Below, one piece after another: positions 1 to 9,391 of a DNA stretch of 46,611 nt. This DNA is from Thiocapsa sp. GTDB lineage: Bacteria > Pseudomonadota > Gammaproteobacteria > Chromatiales > Chromatiaceae. The notes beneath the pieces were generated by a model, which had not been told where the DNA came from, searched no databases, and saw only the letters and a list, made by a program, of their open reading frames with translations. The position numbers and the translations under genes are program-made. The stretch's first letter is position 1, and every line of letters starts with the position of its first letter. The DNA is taken from NCBI RefSeq assembly GCF_011390875.1, contig NZ_JAABRP010000019.1, positions 1-46,611 on the forward strand, read 5' to 3'.

Positions 1-1011
<1,011 letters not shown>

Positions 1012-1015
<4 letters not shown>

Positions 1016-1386
1016 AGCGACCTCCCGAGCATAATTCCCGCCCAACAGAGCAGAACACAGAGCCAAACACTGCCGACCATGTTGAGAAAGGCCGCCAGCA
1101 CGGCCCCGTCCTCCAACAGATTCAGCGTCTCGATCGAGAAGGTGGAGAATGTGGTGAAAGCGCCGAGAAAGCCGATCAGGATCGCGCCGCGCCATTCCGG
1201 CGCCCAACTCAAGCGCTCGATCAAAAGCACGAACAGGAGCCCCATCAGAAAGGAGCCGAGCAGGTTGACCGCCAAGGTCCCCCAGGGAAAGCCCCGGCCG
1301 AGCCACGCATAAACGGCGCTCGACATCCCGTAGCGGGCCAACGAGCCGAGCGCGCCGCCGGCCGCGATCGCGATGAGATGAAGCAT
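1012..1386 (-). CDS. crcB: Fluoride ion transporter CrcB/Fluc
   Basis: Dual-topology inner-membrane fluoride channel that lowers cytoplasmic fluoride. The 124-residue product has the usual family length and four hydrophobic segments. Conserved pieces are GGALGSLARYGMS (10-22), GTLAVNLLGSF (36-46) with the pore Asn41, and GFLGAFTTFSTF (72-83), whose phenylalanines line the fluoride path and whose Thr lies near the central sodium site. The ATG is only 7 bp after the upstream methyltransferase stop, which leaves no room for a fluoride riboswitch directly before it. The stop overlaps the DUF190 start (ATGA). Confidence 0.95.
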
Positions 1387-1393
1387 CCGACGC

Positions 1394-1972
1394 CTACTTC
1401 AGAAAGCCCATGGTGAAATCACCGCTCAGATAGCCTTCCTCCAAATGCGGCTCCGCGCCCAACTCCAGGGCCAACGCAATAAGGTCGCGCGGCTGCTGAT
1501 AATTATAGTTTCCCGGACCGTCCGTTCCCTTCAACAAATTGAAGATGAATCCGTGTCGGGACGCCGCGAAGCAATGGCGTATAAACGCCCAGGTCTCCTC
1601 GCGGGTTAGGTTGTTCATTGCGCCGCTGCAGAGATAGTAGTCGGCATTCGGGAGCCGATCCTCCAGCACATTGCAGATTCGGATCTCGCACCCCGTGCGA
1701 CGCCGCGCGACTTCGACCATAGGCTCCATCACGTCCAATCCGATGTAGCGCCCGGGCAGGCTGTTGCATCGATCGAGATAGCGATAGAGATCACCGAATC
1801 CGCAACCCGCGTCGACCAAGGTGATATCGGAAAGACGCTCGGGCAGGAGCTTGCGCAGCACCTTGAAGCGCAGCTCTTGGCTTTGAGTCGACTGCCACTG
1901 CACGCCTTTGGCGGTCTCGCCGTGCGAGGTGAGTGAGTCTAGATAGAAGCTGGTGTTGTCGAGTCTCGGCAT
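1394..1972 (-). CDS. Class I SAM-dependent methyltransferase
   Basis: A 192-residue cytoplasmic protein with a Rossmann-type methyltransferase core. Motif I reads VDAGCGFGDL (53-62), and the acidic residue closing strand 2 is in YIGLDVMEP (Asp80). Further motifs follow at NVLEDRLPNADYYLCSGAMNNL (the segment from Asn101). The substrate cannot be read from the sequence. I chose the ATG at 1972 because the 44 codons further upstream in the same frame are arginine-rich and unlike the protein. It lies 7 bp upstream of crcB and 168 bp after csoS1D, so it may share their transcript. Confidence 0.8.
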   Translation of the reverse strand: MPRLDNTSFYLDSLTSHGETAKGVQWQSTQSQELRFKVLRKLLPERLSDITLVDAGCGFGDLYRYLDRCNSLPGRYIGLDVMEPMVEVARRRTGCEIRICNVLEDRLPNADYYLCSGAMNNLTREETWAFIRHCFAASRHGFIFNLLKGTDGPGNYNYQQPRDLIALALELGAEPHLEEGYLSGDFTMGFLK

Positions 1973-2140
1973 TGGTGAAAGCGATTGGGGTGTCGATCGA
2001 GAGGGTGAACCGCGAAGGCATAAAGTACGCACGGATTCGAATCTACGCCGGCTGCGACCATGTACGAGCCGCATCGTTTGCTCGGATGCGCCCGCCCGAC
2101 GCATGGCATTCTATGGGTGCGGCCCGGGATCGGCGCGGCG

Positions 2141-2755
2141 TCAAACCCTCGAAAGGTTGTGGATGGCGGCGACGGCCGCTTTCCCGGCGGCATCGATATC
2201 GGCCTCACGTCCGGCTAAGGTGAGACGCCCGAAAGCGCCGACCGCACGCACGTCGATGAGCGTCACGTTCGACGCCTTCTCCGCCTCGTTCGCGGCATAC
2301 ACGACATAGCCGGCAGGTTCGGTCTCCAAGAAGAACATGCTTTGTCCCGGCAAGATCATGGATCCGCGTCGATCCTGCCGATTGATCAGGACCGCGTGGT
2401 CCGGCGTGATCGAGCGGATCGTCTCCTTCCAGGCGATCCGACAGGCCTTGCGGGCGCCCTCGGTCGTGTCGAGTGCGTTCAGGACCGCACGACCGGCGTC
2501 CATGACGTCGCTCTGATCGCGGTGGTGGATGACCATGGACCCGAAGGCGCGCTCCACGACCTGCTGCCCCAGGTGGACCCGCGTCGCCTTCAGCGCGATG
2601 TCCGTCAGACGGTGCACCGCCATCCCGGGCGCGACCTCGATCCAGAGACAGGCATCGCCCGGCACCGGCAGGAAGCCTTGCGAGACGGTGCCTAAATACT
2701 CGGCGAGCTGCGGCTGAAGCGAATCGATGAAGACGTAGGTCCGAAGCTCGATCAT
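2141..2755 (-). CDS. csoS1D: BMC-T tandem microcompartment shell protein, CsoS1D type
   Basis: A 204-residue protein with two consecutive bacterial-microcompartment domains. The first (about 1-95) includes [20 protein letters not shown]. The second (about 105-204) ends in the classical BMC segment [20 protein letters not shown]. Such proteins form trimeric pseudohexameric tiles with a gated central pore. In CsoS1D the gate is an adjacent Glu-Arg pair, and an ER pair occurs here at residues 68-69 (VVERAFGS). It is expected in the alpha-carboxysome shell, passing RuBP or 3-PGA. The ATG overlaps the stop of the nth-like gene (ATGA), and no other carboxysome gene is in the window. An upstream 38-codon extension is a shadow of nth. 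The family call is from recognition, not alignment. Confidence 0.78.
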   Translation of the reverse strand: MIELRTYVFIDSLQPQLAEYLGTVSQGFLPVPGDACLWIEVAPGMAVHRLTDIALKATRVHLGQQVVERAFGSMVIHHRDQSDVMDAGRAVLNALDTTEGARKACRIAWKETIRSITPDHAVLINRQDRRGSMILPGQSMFFLETEPAGYVVYAANEAEKASNVTLIDVRAVGAFGRLTLAGREADIDAAGKAAVAAIHNLSRV

Positions 2756-3480
2756 TGGGTCTCTTCTGATGCTGTTGTCCCGCGCCGACGCCGCTGCGAC
2801 GTGCGCGATGGAGTGGATGAATCCGAGGGACTCGCCGCTGCCGCGGCGCAGGTCCGGCGCAGCGTGCAACGATCACATGCTGGACGCGTCCGACAGACCT
2901 CTTTGCCCTGCGAAACGATGAGCGCATGGTACTCCTTGAGCATCGGCACGTCAGGGCCGAGTGCCTGCTCGAAGGCGCGACGAATGCCCTCGTAGGTCTC
3001 GCCGACGGCAAGCAGACCCAGCCGCTCGAAGATCCGGCGCGTATAGGCATCGACGACGAAGACGGGGCGGTCGAATGCGTAGAGGAGGATATCGTCCGCG
3101 GTCTCGGGGCCGATCCCTTTGATCGCCAGGAGCCGAGCGCGCAGCTCGGGTGTCGTCAGCGCTTCCAGCCCCTGATGCCCGCCGGCCTGCAGATACGCCT
3201 CGCAGAACACCCGGACCCGCTGCGACTTGACGTTGAAATACCCGGAGGGTCGCAGCGCATCGGCGAGCTCGAGCGGATCCAGGGCGAGGATCGACTCTGC
3301 ATCGAGCGGAATGCGCGAGCACAGACGCTCCAGTGCGCGCTCGACATTCGTCCAGGCGGTATTCTGCGTCAGGATCGCCCCGATCATCACCTCGAAGGCG
3401 CTCTGCGCAGGCCACCAGTCCTGCGCGCCGAAGGCATCGAGCAGCCTCCCGTAGACACCTCGCAACGCCTCGGCGTCCAC
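2752..3480 (-). CDS. Endonuclease III-like HhH-GPD DNA glycosylase
   Basis: A 242-residue base-excision repair glycosylase of the Nth superfamily. It shows the helix-hairpin-helix [12 protein letters not shown] (119-130), the catalytic Asp144 in VDAYTRR, and a [4Fe-4S] cluster set Cys196, Cys202, Cys205, Cys211 (spacing 5-2-5). In bifunctional Nth the hairpin ends in a catalytic Lys (GVGRKTA); here that position is Glu126. It therefore probably acts as a monofunctional glycosylase, closer to the MagIII 3-methyladenine type; this is inference. A basic Ser/Arg-rich tail of about 30 residues follows the cluster. The GTG start abuts the TGA of the GlgC-like gene, and the stop overlaps the csoS1D start. 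Confidence 0.85.
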   Translation of the reverse strand: MDAEALRGVYGRLLDAFGAQDWWPAQSAFEVMIGAILTQNTAWTNVERALERLCSRIPLDAESILALDPLELADALRPSGYFNVKSQRVRVFCEAYLQAGGHQGLEALTTPELRARLLAIKGIGPETADDILLYAFDRPVFVVDAYTRRIFERLGLLAVGETYEGIRRAFEQALGPDVPMLKEYHALIVSQGKEVCRTRPACDRCTLRRTCAAAAASPSDSSTPSRTSQRRRRGTTASEETQ

Positions 3481-4725
3481 TCAGGGAATCTTGGTGACCA
3501 CCACCACACCCTTCTCGGAGACGGTGAAACGCTCGCGGTCGGCCTTCAGGTCGTGGCCGATCTGCATTCGCGGCGGAATCTCTACGTCTTTCTCGACGAT
3601 GCAGTTGCGCAGGTGCGCCCCCTCCCCGACCGTCACGCCGTTGAAGAGGATGGATGCCTCGACGATGGCACCGTCCTGGACTCGCACCTTCGGAAAAAGC
3701 ACCGAATGGTTGACCCCGCCGCCGCTGATCACGGTGCCCGCAGCCAACATGGAGTTGACGAAGATTCCCTCGTTCCCGCTCGTCGCACCCGGGACCGTGC
3801 GGGCCGGCGGATACTGGCCTTGGTAGGTATGGATGTTCCAGTCGGCCTGATAGAGATCCAGCGGCGGCTCGGCCCGCAAAAGGGCCATATTGGCTTGGTA
3901 ATAAGCGTCGATCGAGGCGAGGTCGCACCAGTAGCGATCCGGGGTCACGCGCCCGCGGTCCTGGCCGAAACGATAGGCGACGACGCTGTGATCGGCGACG
4001 ATGGGGGCGACGATATCCAGGGCCAGATCCGTGTCGGCGACGGCGCCCTCATCACGGCGCGCCTGATCCAGACGCGCCATCTCTTCGAGGAGAAAACCAC
4101 GGTCGAAGACATAGACACCCATGGTCTCCAGGCGCTCGATCTCGTCCGGAATCGGCGCGGCGAGCGAATTATCCACCGGAGCCGGCGCCGGTGGACTGAA
4201 CCCGGCGATACGCTCGGCGTCGCCCAGCTCGACACGCGCCTGTGTACCGGAACCGCACCCGTTGACAGCGCGCACCGCGACCGTGATCTCGGCGTTCGAC
4301 TCCGCGTGCGCGCGCACCAGCTCGGCATAATCCATGCGGTAGACGGCACCTCCGTCCAAGACGAGGATCTGCCGGGCACGGCTGCGCTCGATCAGATAGC
4401 GATTTTGACGGATGGCATCGAAAGGACCGGCGTACCACTCCTGACTCTCGCGCATCTGCGGCGGGACCGGGGTGATGAACTCGCGCAGCTCGGGATTGAA
4501 GATCGACCAACCGTCGCGCAGATGTTTGTGCAGCGAGTGACTCTTGTATTGGGTCAGCACCAGGACCTGTCGCAATCCCGAATGCAGACAGTTGGCCAAG
4601 GTGAAATCGATGACACGGAACTTACCCCCGAAGGGCACCGCCGCCTTCGTGCGGTGCTCCGTCAGCGGAGCGGGACCAGCACCGCGATCAATGGCAAGGA
4701 CAAGAATAAGCGTCTCGGTAGGCAT
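3481..4725 (-). CDS. Degenerate GlgC-family (ADP-glucose pyrophosphorylase-like) protein
   Basis: A 414-residue homologue of glucose-1-phosphate adenylyltransferase with the full family layout: N-terminal nucleotidyltransferase fold (KAAVPFGGKFRVIDF at 28-42, WYAGPFDAIRQN at 98-109) and C-terminal left-handed beta-helix (about 310-395). The catalytic signatures are eroded. The nucleotide loop GGRGxRLxxLT is replaced by AIDRGAGPAPLT (11-22). The metal-binding GDHIY is GGAVY (125-129), losing the essential Asp. The glucose-1-phosphate motif FxEKP is FSPPA (176-180). It heads a coupled run with the nth-like gene and csoS1D. It is probably non-catalytic, perhaps a regulatory subunit of a true GlgC encoded elsewhere (inference). 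Confidence 0.8.
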   Translation of the reverse strand: MPTETLILVLAIDRGAGPAPLTEHRTKAAVPFGGKFRVIDFTLANCLHSGLRQVLVLTQYKSHSLHKHLRDGWSIFNPELREFITPVPPQMRESQEWYAGPFDAIRQNRYLIERSRARQILVLDGGAVYRMDYAELVRAHAESNAEITVAVRAVNGCGSGTQARVELGDAERIAGFSPPAPAPVDNSLAAPIPDEIERLETMGVYVFDRGFLLEEMARLDQARRDEGAVADTDLALDIVAPIVADHSVVAYRFGQDRGRVTPDRYWCDLASIDAYYQANMALLRAEPPLDLYQADWNIHTYQGQYPPARTVPGATSGNEGIFVNSMLAAGTVISGGGVNHSVLFPKVRVQDGAIVEASILFNGVTVGEGAHLRNCIVEKDVEIPPRMQIGHDLKADRERFTVSEKGVVVVTKIP

Positions 4726-4771
4726 AGCGCAGCGGAATCACCGACGGGACCCCTCGTCCCGCCGCACAGTC

Positions 4772-4924
4772 TAAACCGCGCCGAGTGCGGTATGCGATGT
4801 TTTTGGATGGGATCGGCCCCGGTAGACTTGACGGCCGCTGGAGCTGGCGCGGTTTAAGAGATTAAAAATGATAAAATTTTAAACCACGCCACTGCTAATC
4901 GAGACGGTCGAGACACGCGTATCA
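4772..4924. repeat. Modular palindromic repeat, copy A (second module shortened)
   Basis: Module 1 runs 4772-4856 (85 bp), opening TAAACCGCGCC and closing GGCGCGGTTTA. An AT-rich linker rich in A runs follows, then a shortened second module from TAAACCACGCC at 4880 to a degenerate end ACACGCGTATCA. The last three bases, read on the minus strand, are the TGA stop of pdxJ. Internal sequence matches copy B most closely (CCCCGGtAGACTTGACGG). It fills most of the gap between pdxJ and the GlgC-like gene. Confidence 0.8.
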
Positions 4925-5677
4925 GGGCCCTGCAGCCACCGCCGCATCGATCACGCCCTTCATGTCCCGAACCGCTTGATCAAGGCCCGAGAAGATGGCG
5001 CGGGCGATAATGGCATGTCCGATATTGAGCTCGCGTACGCCCGCTATGGCCGCGATCGCCTTGACGTTGTGGTAGTCGAGACCATGTCCGGCGTTGACCT
5101 GCAAGCCGAGCGAGATCCCGAGGTTCACCGCGCGTCGGATGCGAGCAAGCTCGTCGGCACGTGCCGCAGCGGTTTGGGCGTCGGCATAATGACCGGTGTG
5201 GATCTCGATCACGGGTGCGCCGACATCGTGCGCTGCCTCGATCTGGTCCGGATCAGCGTCGATGAACAGCGAGACACGGATCCCGGAGTCGGCCAGACGT
5301 GCGCAAAAATCCTGCAGGTGCGGCCGATTCCCGTGCACGTCCAAACCGCCTTCCGTGGTGAGCTCCTCGCGCCGTTCCGGTACCAGGCAACAATCGGCCG
5401 GTTTGAGACGACAGGCGATGTCTCCCATGTTGGCCGTCGCTGCCATCTCGAGATTCATGCGGGTTTGCAGGATCCCGCAGAGCAGCTCGACATCGCGCTC
5501 CTGGATGTGGCGACGATCCTCGCGCAGGTGGAGCGTGATTGAGTCGGCGCCCGCTTGCTCGGCCACCAAGGCGGCCTGAATCGGCTCCGGATAGCGCGTC
5601 CCGCGCGCACGGCGAATGGTCGCGACATGGTCGATGTTGACGCCGAGCAAGACGCCGGCAGCGGTGTGACTGGTCAA
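4922..5677 (-). CDS. pdxJ: Pyridoxine 5'-phosphate synthase
   Basis: Condenses 3-amino-2-oxopropyl phosphate with 1-deoxyxylulose 5-phosphate to pyridoxine 5'-phosphate, the last ring-forming step of DXP-dependent vitamin B6 synthesis. Family signatures are [17 protein letters not shown] (11-27), [20 protein letters not shown] and the C-terminal [12 protein letters not shown] chose the TTG at 5677 (251 residues, family about 243). It overlaps the recO TGA as TTGA and has GGAG nine bases upstream, whereas the longer frame up to 5731 would lie inside recO. It is the last gene of the lepA-to-pdxJ block; acpS, which often follows, is absent. Its stop lies at the end of repeat copy A. Confidence 0.93.
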   Translation of the reverse strand: MTSHTAAGVLLGVNIDHVATIRRARGTRYPEPIQAALVAEQAGADSITLHLREDRRHIQERDVELLCGILQTRMNLEMAATANMGDIACRLKPADCCLVPERREELTTEGGLDVHGNRPHLQDFCARLADSGIRVSLFIDADPDQIEAAHDVGAPVIEIHTGHYADAQTAAARADELARIRRAVNLGISLGLQVNAGHGLDYHNVKAIAAIAGVRELNIGHAIIARAIFSGLDQAVRDMKGVIDAAVAAGP

Positions 5678-6474
5678 GATTCGTAACTCCGATTCGTGAT
5701 TTCGACATGGGTCGAGTCGCGAGACGCGCACGGCGCCGATCCCGTTCCCGAGATTGGGGGGGACGCGACGGCAAAGCGCCGAAAGAGCTCGCGGCTTTTC
5801 AACGGACGCCCACCGAGATGGGGCTCCAGAAGGCGCCGCAGAAGTGCCCGCGCCTCGCGCAGCTGATGCGGGGCCAACCGATCGCCCTGCGCCAATGCGA
5901 GTAAGGTCGTGCCGGATATGCGCTCGGCGCGATCATCCGCCTGCGCCTGCAGCATGCCCTGTCCGGGGACGAGCACATAGGCCCCGTCGGGTACCACCGG
6001 CCGATCGCAGTCGGCCTCGACATCCAAAGCGATCGCGTAGCCCAGCTCGTCGAGCAGTCGAATCTCGAACTGCCGGAGCAGGCTTTCAAGGTCTTCGTCG
6101 CTCGCCAAGCCCGTCAGCGCGGCATGATAGAAGGCGAACAGCGGGTCATGAGGATCATCGCGACCAAGCAGCCGAACCAACAGCTCGTTGAGATAAAAGC
6201 CGCACAGCAGCGGGCGTCCGAGCAGACCGATTGCCGGCCCGGCAGCCTCGACCCGGGTCAGGGTCAAGATCTCGCCGCGTCCGATCGCATCCAACCACAG
6301 GGGTTGAAACGGCTGGAGCAAAGCACTGGTCGGATGGCGCGCTCGGCGGGCGCCTTTGGCAATCGCGGGGAATCGCCCTCGCCCGGCGGCGAAGACCTCG
6401 ACCAGGAGACTGGTGTTGCCGTAATCGCGCCGATGCAGCACGAAGGCCTGAAACAAAGACCCGCGAGCGTTCAC
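5674..6474 (-). CDS. recO: DNA repair protein RecO
   Basis: Mediator that helps RecA load onto SSB-coated single-stranded DNA in the RecFOR pathway. The 266-residue product has the N-terminal OB fold ([21 protein letters not shown], from Phe8), the following AKGARR segment, and the helical C-terminal domain with [14 protein letters not shown]. No zinc-binding cysteine cluster is visible, as in many gammaproteobacterial RecO proteins. The start is GTG at 6474, 9 bp after the era stop. The last ~25 residues beyond FRRFA are low in conservation and run into the pdxJ start. Confidence 0.93.
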   Translation of the reverse strand: MNARGSLFQAFVLHRRDYGNTSLLVEVFAAGRGRFPAIAKGARRARHPTSALLQPFQPLWLDAIGRGEILTLTRVEAAGPAIGLLGRPLLCGFYLNELLVRLLGRDDPHDPLFAFYHAALTGLASDEDLESLLRQFEIRLLDELGYAIALDVEADCDRPVVPDGAYVLVPGQGMLQAQADDRAERISGTTLLALAQGDRLAPHQLREARALLRRLLEPHLGGRPLKSRELFRRFAVASPPISGTGSAPCASRDSTHVEITNRSYES

Positions 6475-6483
6475 GGCACGGGC

Positions 6484-7410
6484 TCAACTGCCCCCGCGCC
6501 CGTCCAAGGGCCCGTCTCCGTAGCCGAGACGCCCCAAGGCGGCCTCGTCGCTCGACCAGCTCTTCTTCACCTTCACCCAGACCTCCAGGTGCACGGGGCA
6601 GCCAAACACCTTCTGCATCTCCAGGCGTGCCTGCGTGGCGGCGGCCTTCAGGGCCTCGCCCTGCCGACCGATGATGATGGCCTTCTGGCTCTGGCGCTCG
6701 ACCCAGATCAGGGCATTGATCTTATAACGCCCGCCGGCCTCCTCGAAGCGCTCGATCTCCACCGTCGTGCGATACGGCAGCTCCTCGCCGTAACGCTGCA
6801 CCAGTTGCTCGCGCACCAGCTCGGCGGCAAAGAAGCGCTCGGAACGATCGGTGATTTGATCCTCGGGAAAGACCGGCTCGCCCTCGGGCAGGCCGCGCAG
6901 CAGGGCAAGCTCGAGCACCTCGACCTGATCCCCGTTCGCCGCGGAGACCGGGATCAGGTCCAAGAAGGCGTGACGCTGCCCGAGATCCTGCAGATAGGGC
7001 AGCAGATCCTCTTTGTTCGAGATGCGGTCGACCTTGTTGACGGCGGCGACGACCGGCACGCCCGCGGTTGCGATGGCTTCGAGTGCGGCTGCGTCCTCTT
7101 CGGTCCAGCGCAGCGCCTCGACCACGAAGAGCGCCAAGTCGGTATCGCTGATCGCCGTGCGGGCCGCGCGATTGAGATAGCGGTTGAGTGCGTTCGCCCC
7201 GCGCTGATGGATGCCCGGTGTATCGACGAAGAGGATCTGGCCCTCGGGGCGTGTCTTGATGCCCAGGATGGAGTGGCGCGTGGTCTGCGCCTTGTGCGAG
7301 GTGATGGCGAGCTTTTGCCCCATCAGCCGATTGAGCAAGGTCGACTTGCCGACGTTCGGCCGCCCGATGATGGCCACGGTCCCGCAACGACCGGCGATGT
7401 TTTCAGACAT
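6484..7410 (-). CDS. era: GTPase Era
   Basis: Ribosome-assembly GTPase that binds the 3' end of 16S rRNA during 30S maturation. The 308-residue protein has G1 GRPNVGKST (16-24), switch region KAQTTRHSILG (40-50), G3 DTPGIH (63-68), G4 NKVDR, and a C-terminal KH domain with IIIGRQGEALK. The ATG at 7410 (MSENIAGRCG) overlaps the rnc 3' end by 8 bp; the long frame upstream belongs to rnc read out of phase. Adjacency to rnc and recO is the standard gammaproteobacterial order. Confidence 0.97.
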   Translation of the reverse strand: MSENIAGRCGTVAIIGRPNVGKSTLLNRLMGQKLAITSHKAQTTRHSILGIKTRPEGQILFVDTPGIHQRGANALNRYLNRAARTAISDTDLALFVVEALRWTEEDAAALEAIATAGVPVVAAVNKVDRISNKEDLLPYLQDLGQRHAFLDLIPVSAANGDQVEVLELALLRGLPEGEPVFPEDQITDRSERFFAAELVREQLVQRYGEELPYRTTVEIERFEEAGGRYKINALIWVERQSQKAIIIGRQGEALKAAATQARLEMQKVFGCPVHLEVWVKVKKSWSSDEAALGRLGYGDGPLDGRGGS

Positions 7411-8080
7411 TCTTGAGCTGCTCCAGCATGGCGTGTGCCGCCGCTTGTTCCGCACCGCGTCGGGTGCCGCCCTCGGCGCGGGTACTGAGATCCGCGTCGG
7501 CGAGCGCGCAACTGACGACAAAGGTTTGAGCATGTTGATCGCCGCCGGTAGCCACGACCGCATATTCGGGGAGCGGCCGGCGCTGGGCCTGGAGCCATTC
7601 CTGCAGTTGGGTTTTGGGGTCCTTCCCGGCATGGGTCGCGCTGGTCTGCGCCAAGCGAGTGGCGAACAGTTGCAGGACCAGCTCGCGGGCGGACGTGAAT
7701 CCCGCGTCGAGATAAACGGCCCCCCAGAGGGCCTCGAATGCATCGGCGAGGATCGAGTCACGGGCATAGCCGCCGGTGCGAAGCTCCCCGGCACCGAGAT
7801 GCAGGTAATCCCCGAGATCGAGCCCGCGGGCCAGCGCGGCCAAGGTCTCGCGCTTGACCAGAGACGCACGCATACGACTCAAGGTCCCCTCGTCCGCCTC
7901 GGGAAAGCGCTGCCAAAGCGCCTCGGCGATCACGAAACCGATCAAGGCATCGCCGAGAAACTCCAATCGCTCGTTGTTCGCGGATCCTGCGCTGCGGTGG
8001 GTCAACGCCTGGAGTAGGAGCTCCTCACGCGCGAACTTGTGTCCGATGAGCCGAGCAAGCCTGAGGGGATCCGCGTTCAC
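7403..8080 (-). CDS. rnc: Ribonuclease III
   Basis: Double-strand-specific endoribonuclease for rRNA precursor processing and mRNA turnover. The 225-residue product carries the signature NERLEFLGDALIGF (36-49) with catalytic Glu40 and Asp44, the second metal pair Asp113 and Glu116 in LADAFEALWGAVYLD, and a C-terminal dsRNA-binding domain (about 150-225, DPKTQLQEWLQ...AAAHAMLEQL). The start is GTG at 8080. It lies 25 bp after the DUF4845 gene and overlaps era by 8 bp. Confidence 0.97.
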   Translation of the reverse strand: MNADPLRLARLIGHKFAREELLLQALTHRSAGSANNERLEFLGDALIGFVIAEALWQRFPEADEGTLSRMRASLVKRETLAALARGLDLGDYLHLGAGELRTGGYARDSILADAFEALWGAVYLDAGFTSARELVLQLFATRLAQTSATHAGKDPKTQLQEWLQAQRRPLPEYAVVATGGDQHAQTFVVSCALADADLSTRAEGGTRRGAEQAAAHAMLEQLKNV

Positions 8081-8105
8081 GGACCGACCTTCGCAAGATC
8101 GTCCG

Positions 8106-8489
8106 TCATTGTCCCTTCACCTCCACCTGATAGGCGAAAGTCAAGACCGTGTCGATATTGAAAAAGACATGCTGACGCTGCTCGTAATCGAGGGTCACCT
8201 CGTAGCGGCTCTCGCCGATACGCTGAATCTTGAAATCCTTGGCATTGACCTGGTCCACATTGTTGATGTCGAGCCGCTTGCCGATCTGATTGGCGATCTC
8301 GCGCGCGCCGCCGGTGATCGGTGTCGATTGCTCGGCGACGTTGTCCATCACGGACTTGATTGTCCAAAATCCCAGGTATGCAGGACCGAGCTTGAACGCA
8401 AGGGTCACGAAGAAAATGATCAGCGAAAGGATGACGAGGATCGACAACATCCCCGCTCCGCTTTGACGGCCGTGCAGACGCGAGCTCAC
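8106..8489 (-). CDS. DUF4845 membrane-anchored protein
   Basis: A 127-residue protein of unknown function of the type found between lepB and rnc in many gammaproteobacteria. One N-terminal transmembrane helix (about 13-33, LSILVILSLIIFFVTLAF) is followed by a soluble periplasmic domain of about 90 residues. The GTG start at 8489 is supported by a perfect AGGAGG five bases upstream. The longer open frame to 8753 lies over lepB in another phase and has no comparable ribosome-binding site. Confidence 0.85.
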   Translation of the reverse strand: MSSRLHGRQSGAGMLSILVILSLIIFFVTLAFKLGPAYLGFWTIKSVMDNVAEQSTPITGGAREIANQIGKRLDINNVDQVNAKDFKIQRIGESRYEVTLDYEQRQHVFFNIDTVLTFAYQVEVKGQ

Positions 8490-8539
8490 AAGCACCTCCT
8501 CGGGAATCGGATCCCATGATCCGGCCCATTGCGATCCGA

Positions 8540-9391
8540 TCAATCGATCCCGTTGCCGAGGCGTCCCCAGGCGATCGGGGAACCGTCGCGACGCCCGTCC
8601 CAATGCATCCAGATACCGAATGCCTTGCCGACCAGGTTGTCCTCTGGCACGAACCCCCAGCAGCGACTGTCGTTGCTGTTGTCGCGGTTGTCGCCCATCA
8701 CGAAATACTGGCCTTCCGGAACCTTGATCGGACCATAGGCCAACACCCGACATCCCGGAGGCAAGTCGGGTGCGTTCTGTCGGGTCAGGATCCGGTGCTC
8801 GACCTCGTCGAGCTGCTCGAGCGCCTCGCGCGCGCCGGACATCTCCGCCCCCGAGCCGACACCCGTATAGCGCCCGATCGGCAACTGCGCGATCGCCTCG
8901 CCGTTGCGATACAGGGTCTTGTTTCGGTAAGCGATCTCGTCGCCCGGAACACCGATCACACGCTTGATGTAGTCCACCGAGGCGTCCTGTGGAAACTTGA
9001 ACACCACCACGTCGCCGACCTGCGGGTCGCCGATCGCGAGGAATCGGGAATTGAGCACCGGCCAGCGCAACCCGTAGGCGAACTTGTTGACCAGGATGAA
9101 ATCCCCGGTCAGAAGCGTCGGCATCATCGAGTTCGACGGGATCCGAAACGGCTCGACTAAAAAGGAGCGCAACACCAAAACGGCGAAGATGACCGGAAAG
9201 AAGGAGCGCGCATACTCGACCAGTACGGGCTCCTTGTATGCCGGCTTCGTCCGATCGGAGACCGCGCCGCTGCCGACAGCAGCCGCAGCCAGCCGACGCC
9301 GACGCGGCGCGAACATCACCGCATCGACCAGCCAGATCCCGCCGGTCACGGCGGACGCCAACACCAAAAAGGCAGGGAAATCGAAATTCAT
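8540..9391 (-). CDS. lepB: Signal peptidase I
   Basis: Inner-membrane leader peptidase that removes signal peptides from exported proteins. The 283-residue product has two N-terminal hydrophobic segments (about 5-27 and 62-79). The catalytic Ser88 is in RIPSNSMMPTL and the general-base Lys143 in DYIKRVIGVPGD. The family box GDNRDNSNDSRCWGFV occurs near the C-terminus. It lies 306 bp downstream of lepA, in the conserved order lepA-lepB. Confidence 0.97.
   Translation of the reverse strand: MNFDFPAFLVLASAVTGGIWLVDAVMFAPRRRRLAAAAVGSGAVSDRTKPAYKEPVLVEYARSFFPVIFAVLVLRSFLVEPFRIPSNSMMPTLLTGDFILVNKFAYGLRWPVLNSRFLAIGDPQVGDVVVFKFPQDASVDYIKRVIGVPGDEIAYRNKTLYRNGEAIAQLPIGRYTGVGSGAEMSGAREALEQLDEVEHRILTRQNAPDLPPGCRVLAYGPIKVPEGQYFVMGDNRDNSNDSRCWGFVPEDNLVGKAFGIWMHWDGRRDGSPIAWGRLGNGID

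Noticed and set aside
1387-1393. Fluoride riboswitch upstream of crcB
   Set aside because: Only 7 bp separate crcB from the preceding gene, and no such fold is visible directly before it.
1973-2104. 44-residue N-terminal extension of the methyltransferase
   Set aside because: Arginine-rich, no ribosome-binding site, and the domain is complete from the ATG at 1972.
2926-4857. 643-residue open frame on the plus strand
   Set aside because: It runs antisense to the GlgC-like and nth-like genes, which have clear family motifs; long antisense frames are expected in GC-rich DNA.
6124-7416. 430-residue open frame on the plus strand
   Set aside because: Antisense to recO and era.
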